Assembly (NCBI GenBank): GCA_017616925.1
Contig: JAFZXG010000128.1
Span: 1 to 14,150 of the forward strand
Origin: Clostridia bacterium
GTDB taxonomy: Bacteria > Bacillota > Clostridia > Christensenellales > Borkfalkiaceae
Reading direction: 5' to 3'
Length of the DNA: 14,150 bases
Every line of letters begins with the position of its first letter. Position 1 is the stretch's first letter. Position numbers and translations under genes: made by a program. Positions 6,046 to 13,489 of this stretch are shown here, one piece after another. Under the pieces are notes generated by a model. It was not told where the DNA came from. It saw nothing but the letters and a program-made list of their open reading frames with translations, and ran no database searches.

Positions 6046-8652
6046 ATGATAAGGAGGTTGCTTTGCAACGGTAAAGTCGATCCGATCGGCGTGGACAGAT
6101 CAAAAATAAAACTTTCGGTCGAGACGCAGGGCGAAACGGTCGAAAGGGTTTCGTTTAAGATCTACGAAGGAAAAGGCGCGTTAGATAAAAACGCGCTTAT
6201 CGCCGTGGAAAGCGAAGACTTATTCGCGGTGATAGATGGATCGGGACTAAAAGAACGTTCCGTTTATTTCTGGCGGGCGGAACTGTTTACGGAAAAAGGC
6301 ACGGTCGTGTCCGATCCCGCTTTTTTCGAGACGGGCATTTCTTCCTTTTCGGCGGCGAAGTGGATACGTGATCCTTCTTTTTGCGGGTACGTTTCGGAAT
6401 ACAAAAAGGATTTTACGATAAACGGCAAGGTCGATAAGGCGAGACTTTTTATCGTGGGACTCGGCGCTTACGTCTCCGAGATCAACGGGAAAAAGACGGA
6501 CGGGTTCTATTTTAAACCCCTGCTTACCGATTTCGATAAAAGAAGCGGGCTACATAATATAGACTACGACGAAAAGAACTTCGACAACGACAACAAGACC
6601 GTGTGCTACGACGCTTTCAACGTCACGGATCTGATAAAAGAAGGCGACAACGAACTGAAGGTGCTTCTCGGCACGGGCTACTATTACGATACGGATAAGA
6701 CCTTGACCGATCCCAAATTCTATTTCGATAAACCCAAACTTATTTTCGAACTCTATCTCGCGCAGGGCGGGAAAGAGACGGTTATCGCGAGCGATACCGA
6801 CTGTCTCTGTCGGGCGACCGAGAAAAAGTCTCAGATCTTCGATTGCGACAGCGAAGATTTTACGCTTGAAAAAGGCGGGTATTATAACGCCGCTTACGCG
6901 AAAGCACCTACGGGCAGACTCGTGTCTTACGCGTGCGAACGCGACGCCGTGAAGGAAATCGTCGCGCCCGAAGAGATAACGCTGTTCGGTCGCAAGGTCT
7001 ACGACTTCAAGAAAAACCACTCGGGAAGTCTTTTCCTTAAAGTCAAGGGGGAAAAAGGCGGCAGACTTACCGTAAAATATTACGAATTTTACGACGAAAG
7101 GGGGTTAAATTCGCTTTCGGGTTCGTGCCTTCTGTTCAACGAAAAGGGTAAACCCGTAGGCATGGTGTCGCAGACGGACAGTTTCGTTTTAAGCGGGGAT
7201 ACGGATACGATCTCGCCCTTATTCAGTTGGAAATGTTACAGGTTCGTTACGTTAGATTGCGACTGCGATTTTACGGTCATCGATATTAAATCCCTTTTTA
7301 TCTGTTCCGCCATGGAACACGACGGCGAGTTCACCTGTTCGGACGGGTTTATCCAAAGATTTTACGACGCATATATACTTACTCAGTATGACAACCTGCA
7401 TTGCGGCGTGTCAAGCGACTGTCCGCACAGGGAAAAATTGCCTTATACGGGGGACGGATGTCTTACGATCGATCCCGTTATGTATAATTTCGATTGCGAA
7501 AATTTTTACGACAAGTGGCTGGACGATATAATCGCGGCGCAGGGCAACAACGGCTGGATCCCGTACAGCGCGCCTTATATGGGTGGAGGCGGCGGATATT
7601 TTTGGTGCAACGTGATCACCGTTCTGCCCTTAAAACTCTACTACCGTTTCGGGAACGCGGAATACTTAAAACGCAGCGTTAAAGCCGTAAAAAAGTATAT
7701 AGATTACTGCGTTTCGATGTTAAACGATAATGATCTTATCGACAGAACTTGTACGAGATGGCTTTTAGGCGAGTGGCTTACGCCTTCTCACACCGAGATT
7801 GACGTGACGTTTTTCAACACCCTGGCGTTTTACGCCGCGCTATCTAACGCCGAAAAAATCTCCGATATTCTCGGCGAAAACGGAAGATATTATAAACGGT
7901 TAAAAGACAGGATAAAGGACGCGATAAACAAAAACTATTTCGACGCCGTCGCACTTAAATACGACAAGGGAAAGCAAGGGGAAGATCTGTTTGCGTTGAG
8001 TCTCGGTATCGTTCCCGAAAAGTACGAAAAACGACTTTTCGGAAAGGTCGTGGATCATTACCGAAAAGAACCCTGTTTCGACACGGGTATAATAATAACG
8101 CCCGTTCTTCTCGACTATCTGACGAATAACGGCGAACAGGATCTGGCGTACGAGATATTTACCTATAAGGGCGTACCGTCCTTTTACGCCATGCTTGAAA
8201 ACGAAACGACGTTATGCGAACACTGGAATAAAAAGTGGCCTGACCTTCTTTACGATTCAGACGGGAATATCGTCGAAAATTTCAGCGACGTTTCGCATTG
8301 CCACGCTATGTTCGGAAGCGTGGTCGCGTGGATGTACCGCCGTATCGCGGGGTTAGATCTGTCGGAATTCTGCGATAAAAAAATAACCGTCCGTCCCGAA
8401 TTCATACCGAAAATAAAAAGCGCGGGCGCAAAAAAAGCGACCGCTTACGGTACGGCTTCGGTAGAATATAAAAACGACGGCGGGTTTATAATGCATATAG
8501 AAGTTCCCTTCGGCTGTACGGCGGAAGTTTATATTAAAGAGAGCGACGCAGGAAACCTGTTTTTAGACGGAAAGGAACTTAAAAAGAGCGAAGGTTATTA
8601 CAGGGCGACCTTAAAAGGCGGGAAATACGAAATAAAAGAAAACGAGTCCTAA
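6046..8652 (+). CDS. GH78-like alpha-L-rhamnosidase, cytoplasmic
   Basis: Encodes 868 residues. A beta-sandwich N-terminal part contains the rhamnosidase N-domain signature YKKDFTINGKVDKARLFIVG (about 118-138) and EINGKK. The helical catalytic region (about 430-750) carries SDCPHREKLPYTGDG, where D458, E463 and D470 match the conserved acidic residues of GH78 and E463 matches the presumed general acid. It also has LLGEW (E576) and ETTLCEHW (E725, presumed base). A C-terminal beta domain begins after SHCHAMFGSV (750-759). The tryptophan common in LGWTGD is tyrosine here (Y467). No signal peptide is present, so it would act on imported rhamnosides. ATG 6046 is chosen because GGAG (6036-6039) sits 6 nt upstream; TTG 6034 is an alternative. 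It follows glycerate kinase by 51 bp and ends 12 bp from the convergent AraC gene. Confidence 0.9.
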   Translation: MIRRLLCNGKVDPIGVDRSKIKLSVETQGETVERVSFKIYEGKGALDKNALIAVESEDLFAVIDGSGLKERSVYFWRAELFTEKGTVVSDPAFFETGISSFSAAKWIRDPSFCGYVSEYKKDFTINGKVDKARLFIVGLGAYVSEINGKKTDGFYFKPLLTDFDKRSGLHNIDYDEKNFDNDNKTVCYDAFNVTDLIKEGDNELKVLLGTGYYYDTDKTLTDPKFYFDKPKLIFELYLAQGGKETVIASDTDCLCRATEKKSQIFDCDSEDFTLEKGGYYNAAYAKAPTGRLVSYACERDAVKEIVAPEEITLFGRKVYDFKKNHSGSLFLKVKGEKGGRLTVKYYEFYDERGLNSLSGSCLLFNEKGKPVGMVSQTDSFVLSGDTDTISPLFSWKCYRFVTLDCDCDFTVIDIKSLFICSAMEHDGEFTCSDGFIQRFYDAYILTQYDNLHCGVSSDCPHREKLPYTGDGCLTIDPVMYNFDCENFYDKWLDDIIAAQGNNGWIPYSAPYMGGGGGYFWCNVITVLPLKLYYRFGNAEYLKRSVKAVKKYIDYCVSMLNDNDLIDRTCTRWLLGEWLTPSHTEIDVTFFNTLAFYAALSNAEKISDILGENGRYYKRLKDRIKDAINKNYFDAVALKYDKGKQGEDLFALSLGIVPEKYEKRLFGKVVDHYRKEPCFDTGIIITPVLLDYLTNNGEQDLAYEIFTYKGVPSFYAMLENETTLCEHWNKKWPDLLYDSDGNIVENFSDVSHCHAMFGSVVAWMYRRIAGLDLSEFCDKKITVRPEFIPKIKSAGAKKATAYGTASVEYKNDGGFIMHIEVPFGCTAEVYIKESDAGNLFLDGKELKKSEGYYRATLKGGKYEIKENES
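6051..6069 (+). promoter_or_regulatory. internal perfect Shine-Dalgarno plus small hairpin in the rhamnosidase start region
   Basis: AAGGAGG (6051-6057) lies inside codons 2-4 and is directly followed by a stem GTTGC-TTT-GCAAC (6057-6069). The only in-frame initiator nearby, TTG 6058, is too close for normal use. The motif may pause or recruit ribosomes just after initiation, or it may be chance, since it encodes Arg-Arg. Confidence 0.35.
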
Positions 8653-8664
8653 TAGAGAACCCGC

Positions 8665-9531
8665 TTACCCGTTTTCCGAAAGTTTGCCCGACGATTTGTA
8701 TTTTTTGGGCGAACAACCGTATTTTTTCTTGAACAGTTTGTTGAAATAGGAGACCGAAGAGAATCCCGCTTCCTGACTTATGTTCAGGATCGAACCCGTG
8801 GTAAGTTTGATCTGACTCGCCGCGTACTGAAGCCTGAGATCGTTTAAGTATTCGGTCATAGTCATACCCATATATTTTTTGAAAACGTTGCACATATAAC
8901 TTCTGTCGTAACTGAATCTGGATACGAGCGAAGGCAGTCCTTCTTTATAAAGTTGGCGCATATTCATTTGTTGTAACAGGTCTTTAAGCCAAGAAGGATA
9001 TTGATCGTTCTGATCCTTCTTGGCTTTTACGTTATCTTCCATATATTCCATAAGTTTGACGAGAGTAAATTTAGCGATCAGCAATTTTTCGTTCGTGTTT
9101 TCGTGTTCGACGAGATAATACTTCTCGATAAGACTTTCTATTTCTTCGATCTTTTCCATCGGGACGTTGATCTTAGCGGGCAGTTCGGGCGCGTTATAAG
9201 TTTCGGTTATATCTTCGCCCAAAAACTTCATCACGGTTTTAAAAAAATCTTTTTGAAACAGAATATCTCTGTGTTTAACTTTAGAATCTTTCCTTAAAAA
9301 AATATGTCTGTCGGACGGTCTTATAAATATCATATCACCGCCGACCAGATCCATCTGTTTCTCGTTTACGATATGCGAAATTTCTCCGTTCAGCAAATAA
9401 CTTATTTCGTAAAAATCGTGGTCGTGGTAAACGTCGTCCCCGAACGATATGATATGCGAATTCATGATCATATTTTCGTCCGACATAAAATCGTCCAGAT
9501 GCAGAACTTTTTTGAAATTTACTTTTTTCAT
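8665..9531 (-). CDS. AraC-family transcriptional regulator
   Basis: Encodes 288 residues from ATG 9531. The N-terminal cupin-like ligand domain (about 20-90) shows HDHDFYEISYLLNGE and GGDMIFIRPSDRHIF. A helical linker follows (about 125-190). The C-terminal AraC DNA-binding domain (about 190-280) has two helix-turn-helix units, LPSLVSRFSYDRSYMCNVFKKYMG and ILNISQEAGFSSVSYFNKLFKKKYGCSP. Such proteins usually activate a nearby sugar-uptake operon when they bind their sugar. The divergent solute-binding-protein operon is the obvious target and the convergent rhamnosidase operon a possible second one. An upstream TTG (9537) has a GGAG at ideal distance, but that GGAG lies between the -35 and -10 boxes and would not be transcribed. 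ATG 9531, at the predicted start of the mRNA, is therefore preferred. Confidence 0.93.
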   Translation of the reverse strand: MKKVNFKKVLHLDDFMSDENMIMNSHIISFGDDVYHDHDFYEISYLLNGEISHIVNEKQMDLVGGDMIFIRPSDRHIFLRKDSKVKHRDILFQKDFFKTVMKFLGEDITETYNAPELPAKINVPMEKIEEIESLIEKYYLVEHENTNEKLLIAKFTLVKLMEYMEDNVKAKKDQNDQYPSWLKDLLQQMNMRQLYKEGLPSLVSRFSYDRSYMCNVFKKYMGMTMTEYLNDLRLQYAASQIKLTTGSILNISQEAGFSSVSYFNKLFKKKYGCSPKKYKSSGKLSENG

Positions 9532-9537
9532 ATCCAA

Positions 9538-9566
9538 ATTATAACTCCGATCGGTCGTTTTGTCAA
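9538..9566 (-). promoter_or_regulatory. perfect consensus promoter of the AraC gene
   Basis: On the minus strand TTGACA (9566-9561), a 17-bp spacer, and TATAAT (9543-9538) match the sigma-A consensus at every position. Six bases follow and then the A of ATG 9531, exactly where +1 is expected. The spacer contains the palindrome CCGATCGG (9547-9554), a plausible repressor or autoregulatory operator, since so strong a promoter would otherwise be constitutive. Confidence 0.88.
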
Positions 9567-9634
9567 TATAAGACTAAAAAAACGGGAAGGGAACAGGTAA
9601 AATTTCAAAAAAAACAAAACAGAGAGCAAGTTTT

Positions 9635-9672
9635 TCACAATATTCGGCGTAGATAAGTGCCGACAGAAGTGA
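9635..9672. promoter_or_regulatory. 38-bp dyad, candidate operator of the importer operon
   Basis: The arrangement is TCAC-N5-TCGGC-N10-GCCGA-N5-GTGA (9635-9638, 9644-9648, 9659-9663, 9669-9672). Both half-site elements are exact inverted repeats with identical internal spacing, and the 10-bp centre is about one helical turn. It lies between the AraC gene and the solute-binding protein and covers the likely -35 of the latter, so it is the best candidate for AraC-regulator binding. Confidence 0.55.
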
Positions 9673-9689
9673 TACATTTTTTATAGGAT
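9660..9689 (+). promoter_or_regulatory. probable weak promoter of the ABC importer operon
   Basis: CCGACA (9660-9665), an 18-bp spacer, and TAGGAT (9684-9689) form a poor-consensus promoter, as expected for one needing an activator. TAGAAT (9689-9694) is an alternative -10. The first choice puts the start near 9696, immediately before the 5' hairpin. Confidence 0.4.
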
Positions 9690-9696
9690 AGAATTC

Positions 9697-9713
9697 AGAC
9701 TGGGAAACAGTCT
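9697..9713 (+). promoter_or_regulatory. 5'-UTR hairpin upstream of the solute-binding protein
   Basis: AGACTG (9697-9702), loop GGAAA, and CAGTCT (9708-9713) form a perfect 6-bp stem. The remaining leader is A-rich and unstructured and leads to AAAAGGAG and the ATG at 9742. A hairpin near the 5' end with an open ribosome site is the arrangement that protects abundant mRNAs from 5' decay. There is no U-run, so it is not a terminator. Confidence 0.5.
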
Positions 9714-9741
9714 CAAATCAAAAGTAAAAGGAGAAAGAAAA

Positions 9742-11418
9742 ATGAACAAGAAAATCATATCCGTAATTTTGTGTCTCGCGATCGGCGTCGCTTCGGGATT
9801 AGTCGGCTGCGGCGGCGTAACGCCTTCGTCCGAAGTCGTCGATTCGACGAAATCGCAATTACACATCGGCGTGTTCGACGCGGGTTTCGGCACGAGATTT
9901 ATCGAATCCGCGGCGGCGAAATTCAGCGAAAGGTTTAAGGATTATTCTTTCGAGCCGGGTAAGACGGGCGTACAGATCCATATCGATCCCAAGCGTTCTT
10001 ATTCGGGTTCTAATCTGACTTCCGCGATAAAGTCGGGCAACAACGAGATATATTTCTCGGAAACGGTCGATTATTACGCGATGCTTTCACAGAATTCTCT
10101 TGCGGATATAACCGACGCGGTTACGACTCCGCTTTCCGAATTCGGTGAAAGTAAAAGTATCGAAGACAAAATGTACGATCAGGGCGTAAACTACTTCAAG
10201 TCCGGCGACAAGTATTACGGTATTCCGTTCTACGAGTCTTACACGGGAATAGTTTACGACGCGGAACTTTTCGACGACAACTATTTTTATCTGGGTAACG
10301 GCGGTGAATACGTCAACTTCTCGGGCGAGACCATCGACGGCAGGAACGTCGGTCTGACCGCCGGTCCGGACGGAAATTCCGATACGGCTTTCGACAACGG
10401 TTTCCCCGCGACTTACGACGAGTTCTTTGAACTTGCCACGTATATAAACGATTGCAGTATGACGCCGTTTATATGGACGGGGCAGTTCCCTTACTACGCC
10501 AACTGGGTGGGAACTACTCTCTGGACCGACTACGAAGGCGAAGACAATATGTATATAAACTTCAACGTCGAAGGCACGGCGACCGATCTTATACAGTCGA
10601 TCGACGGTAGCGGCAATATAACCTATATGCCCGAAACCGCGATCACAGAAGACAATTATTATCTTCTCGGTAGGCAGGCGGGACGTTATTACGCGGCGAA
10701 ATTCTTGGAAAGAGTGGTGCGTTCGGGATTCTATAACGCGGCTTATTCTTTCTCGCCTTCGACTTCTCAACTCGTTGCCCAGCAACAGTTCTTATACAGC
10801 AACCGTCTGAACAATAAGACGCCTATCGCCATGCTTTTCGAAGGAACGTGGTGGGAAAACGAGGCTTCGGGAACGTTCAGGGAAATGGCGAGTAAATACG
10901 CTAATTCGAGCAAGACGGACAGAAAACTCGGATTTATGCCCTTACCCAAAGCGACTTCCGACAAAGTGGGACAAAAACAATCGGTGCTTGCGATAGGTGA
11001 AGCGGCGGTCGTCGTCAGTGCCACCACCAAAGCGTCGATAATGGGACTCGTCAAAAAGTTCATACAGTTCGTCCGTACCGACGAGATGCTTGCGGACTTC
11101 ACCGCGATAACCAGCGTTCCGCTTTCGTACGATTACGAGCTTTCCGAAGATCAGTACAACAACCAGTTGACTTATTTCGGACGTACCGTATGGGATACGA
11201 AGCGTAATTCCAACGTCGTATATCCGATCTCGATCGCACCCTTATATTTAAGGAATCAGGGACAAAAACTCAATTCGGGCGTTCTTTGGGACGCGATAAT
11301 TTCCGGCAACGCCGTGAAATACATGACGTCGTATTACAGGGATAACCCCGCGGCGACCGCTAAAGATTATTTTGAAGGCGTAGTAAGAGACTACGAATCT
11401 ACTTTTAGGGCGGCTTAA
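9742..11418 (+). CDS. ABC importer extracellular solute-binding lipoprotein (carbohydrate type)
   Basis: Encodes 558 residues. A basic N-terminus and hydrophobic segment end in a lipobox, LVGC, with lipidated Cys23 followed by GG and a Ser/Thr-rich linker, so the mature protein is anchored on the outer face of the membrane. The body (about 40-558) has the organisation of large Firmicutes sugar-binding proteins: an N-terminal IGVFDAGFGTRFIESAAAKF segment typical of family-1-like binding proteins, many aromatic residues suited to stacking on sugars, and IPFYESYTGIVYDAELF. The large size points to an oligosaccharide. The ribosome site AAAAGGAG is strong. Two permease genes follow at once, and an AraC regulator is divergent. 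The nearby rhamnosidase suggests a rhamnose-containing oligosaccharide as cargo, by inference only. Confidence 0.92.
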   Translation: MNKKIISVILCLAIGVASGLVGCGGVTPSSEVVDSTKSQLHIGVFDAGFGTRFIESAAAKFSERFKDYSFEPGKTGVQIHIDPKRSYSGSNLTSAIKSGNNEIYFSETVDYYAMLSQNSLADITDAVTTPLSEFGESKSIEDKMYDQGVNYFKSGDKYYGIPFYESYTGIVYDAELFDDNYFYLGNGGEYVNFSGETIDGRNVGLTAGPDGNSDTAFDNGFPATYDEFFELATYINDCSMTPFIWTGQFPYYANWVGTTLWTDYEGEDNMYINFNVEGTATDLIQSIDGSGNITYMPETAITEDNYYLLGRQAGRYYAAKFLERVVRSGFYNAAYSFSPSTSQLVAQQQFLYSNRLNNKTPIAMLFEGTWWENEASGTFREMASKYANSSKTDRKLGFMPLPKATSDKVGQKQSVLAIGEAAVVVSATTKASIMGLVKKFIQFVRTDEMLADFTAITSVPLSYDYELSEDQYNNQLTYFGRTVWDTKRNSNVVYPISIAPLYLRNQGQKLNSGVLWDAIISGNAVKYMTSYYRDNPAATAKDYFEGVVRDYESTFRAA

Positions 11419-11454
11419 CGAAAAACGACTTTAAATAGACAACGGGAAAACGAT

Positions 11455-12543
11455 ATGGCAAAGAAAGGCGTAAGGACAAAACGCGGTATAAAGGCGGATA
11501 ACGAAGAAAGACCGAACGCGATAACGGCGGCGGGCGCGAAAGTCAAAGGGTTTCTAAAAGACGGGATCTACGGCTGTAAAGTCGCCGTCCACAATGCTTT
11601 TTCGCGCAACAAAAAGGCGAAGGCTACGAGTATGTCGTCCAAAGCGAAGAAAGATATGATCTTCTACGTGTTGATGATGGCGTATCCCGTTCTTTACTTC
11701 CTTCTCTTTTACGTCGCCGTGAATATCAACTCTCTGTCGCTCGCGTTTAAAAACTACGATATAGACGCTTCGGGCAGACACTACGCGATCTGGGCGGGTT
11801 TCAATAACTTTAAAAACATATTCAACGAATACACTTCGTCCACGTTGTTAAAGAACGCTCTTGCGAATTCGTTCATCGTATATCTGGTCGGTTTGCTTGC
11901 AGTTCCTTTGGGGCTTTTGTTCTCGTTCTATATCGTGAAAAAAGCGTTCGGACACGAATTCTTTAAGGTAATGCTGTTCCTTCCGTCCATACTTTCGTCG
12001 CTCATACTCGTCATAATGTTCAAATACGTCGTGGAAAGGCTGTACCCCGCTATTATGCAGGAATATTTCGGCAGGGAAGTGCAGGGGCTTTTAGCGGATC
12101 CGAACACGAGATTCGGTACTTTGCTGTTCTATAACATCGTGTTCAGTTTCGGAACGAGCGTTCTTATCTATTCGAGCGCGATGGACAGGATCCCCGATCC
12201 TATTCTGGAATCCGCAAGGATAGAAGGCGTTTCGGGCATACAGGAGTTCTGGTACATAACTCTGCCGCTTATTTTCCCGACCATATCGACCTTCCTTATC
12301 GTCGGCGTCGCGGGAATATTCACCAACCAGTTTAATCTGTTCAGCGTTTACGGAGCGGCGCCGCCGAGTCCGAATATGTACACCTTGGGCTACTATTTGT
12401 TCGCGGAAACCGCTTATGCCAACGAATTGAGTTATCCGAGACTTTCGGCTTTCGGTATTCTGTTTACCGCCGTCGCCGTACCTTTGACTTTCTGCGTGCG
12501 ATTCTTACTCGAAAAATTCAGTACGAAGGGGGCGGAGTTCTGA
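11455..12543 (+). CDS. sugar ABC transporter permease, MalF/LplB type
   Basis: Encodes 362 residues. About six membrane helices start near residue 68. The cytoplasmic EAA loop that docks on the ATPase is visible as LESARIEGVSGIQEFWYITL (251-270), followed by PLIFPTI. An unusual basic N-terminal tail of about 67 residues, rich in Lys/Arg and predicted cytoplasmic, precedes the first helix; many family members have a much shorter tail. The protein should pair with the next permease to form the pore fed by the upstream lipoprotein. It starts 36 bp after the binding-protein gene with only a weak site (GGGA), and ends one base before the next ATG. Confidence 0.93.
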   Translation: MAKKGVRTKRGIKADNEERPNAITAAGAKVKGFLKDGIYGCKVAVHNAFSRNKKAKATSMSSKAKKDMIFYVLMMAYPVLYFLLFYVAVNINSLSLAFKNYDIDASGRHYAIWAGFNNFKNIFNEYTSSTLLKNALANSFIVYLVGLLAVPLGLLFSFYIVKKAFGHEFFKVMLFLPSILSSLILVIMFKYVVERLYPAIMQEYFGREVQGLLADPNTRFGTLLFYNIVFSFGTSVLIYSSAMDRIPDPILESARIEGVSGIQEFWYITLPLIFPTISTFLIVGVAGIFTNQFNLFSVYGAAPPSPNMYTLGYYLFAETAYANELSYPRLSAFGILFTAVAVPLTFCVRFLLEKFSTKGAEF

Positions 12544-12544
12544 T

Positions 12545-13423
12545 ATGGTACGCTATAAAGAAAAAGGCAGATCGGGCGTAAGTAACAAAATATTCTTCGG
12601 TTTTCTCTTCACGGTGCTTACCCTGTACGTTATATGCCTGCTTATACCGCTCGTCTGGGGTTTATATACGAGTTTCAAGTCGCCTAACGACTGGATGATA
12701 AACGAAGTATGGCCGTCGCTTAATATAACCTTCGAGAATTACGTTTCCGCGTTTTCTTCGATGTACGTACAGGTGGGGCAGACCTACTTCTATACGCATC
12801 ACTTGCTTATGAATTCCTTTTTCTACGCGCTTGGCAGCGCTATAGTCGGAGGGTTCGTGACCTGCATAACGGCGTATATGGTGGCGAAATTCAACTATAA
12901 GTTCAGTAAAATAGTCTATGCCGTAGTCGTTATCACTATGACCATACCTATCATAGGCAATCTTCCGTCAATGATAGAGATAACCACGAAAATAGGATTG
13001 TTCGATAAAATGTGGGGTATGTGGATAGTAAACGGCGCGTGGTACGGTATGTTCTTCCTTGTATTCCACGCGACTTTCAGAAGCGTCGCGGGAGATTACG
13101 CCGAAGCGGCGTCGGTGGACGGCGCGTCGAACTTCGTAGTGCTGTTCGAGATCATGATACCCTTGGTCAAAAACACCTTGGCGATGGCGATACTTTTGGG
13201 TTTCATAGGTTACTGGAACGATTACCAGACGCCTATGATATTTTTGCAGTCGAGACCTACGATCGCTTTCGGTATGTATTTATTAAGCACCGATCCGCGC
13301 GTACCTTTCGAAACGGTAAGGATAACGGGCGGTATGTTGACTATTCTGCCTATTCTGATAATATTCCTTTTCGCCAAAAACAAAGTCATGGGCAACCTGA
13401 CTCTCGGCGGAATAAAGGGTTAA
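12545..13423 (+). CDS. sugar ABC transporter permease, MalG/LplC type
   Basis: Encodes 292 residues with about six membrane helices, the first near 15-40. The EAA loop reads YAEAASVDGASNFVVLFEIM (185-204), followed by IPLVKNT, the ATPase-docking signature of the second permease of CUT1-type sugar importers. The C-terminal NKVMGNLTLGGIKG is typical of this subfamily. The ATG at 12545 comes one base after the stop of the first permease, with GGAG inside the upstream gene, so the two are translationally coupled. No ATPase gene follows; in many Firmicutes a shared MsmX/UgpC-like ATPase encoded elsewhere serves such importers, which is the likely case here. Confidence 0.94.
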   Translation: MVRYKEKGRSGVSNKIFFGFLFTVLTLYVICLLIPLVWGLYTSFKSPNDWMINEVWPSLNITFENYVSAFSSMYVQVGQTYFYTHHLLMNSFFYALGSAIVGGFVTCITAYMVAKFNYKFSKIVYAVVVITMTIPIIGNLPSMIEITTKIGLFDKMWGMWIVNGAWYGMFFLVFHATFRSVAGDYAEAASVDGASNFVVLFEIMIPLVKNTLAMAILLGFIGYWNDYQTPMIFLQSRPTIAFGMYLLSTDPRVPFETVRITGGMLTILPILIIFLFAKNKVMGNLTLGGIKG

Positions 13424-13431
13424 AAATAAAA

Positions 13432-13489
13432 AACGGGAGGTAATGGGAAAATGAGAAATAAACAGGAGGTAATGGAAAAATGAGAAATG
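13432..13489 (+). repeat. 29-bp tandem duplication of a translation initiation region
   Basis: Unit 1 (13432-13460) and unit 2 (13461-13489) match at 26 of 29 bases. Each contains GGAGG, a three-codon ATG...TGA frame, and ATGAGAAAT, which is the start of the downstream protein. Because 29 is not a multiple of 3, the start in unit 1 (ATG 13451) is out of frame with the real one (ATG 13480). Confidence 0.9.
13451..13483 (+). CDS. 10-residue overlapping leader ORF
   Basis: ATG 13451 has its own GGAGG (13436-13440) and encodes MRNKQEVMEK, ending in a TGA that overlaps the start codon of the secreted protein as ATGA (13480-13483). It arises from the 29-bp duplication. It could be translated and couple or dilute initiation at 13480, or it could be an inert by-product. 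Confidence 0.3.
   Translation: MRNKQEVMEK

Noticed and set aside
6550..7020. Minus-strand open frame of 156 codons inside the rhamnosidase gene
   Set aside because: Antisense shadow of a well-supported coding frame; its low-complexity composition shows no domain.
9535..9537. TTG start for the AraC protein with GGAG at 9545-9548
   Set aside because: The GGAG is in the promoter spacer, upstream of the expected transcript start, so it cannot act as a ribosome site if the consensus promoter is used.
10087..10785. Minus-strand open frame of 232 codons inside the solute-binding protein gene
   Set aside because: Antisense shadow with Arg/Val-rich composition, no ribosome site and no family pattern.
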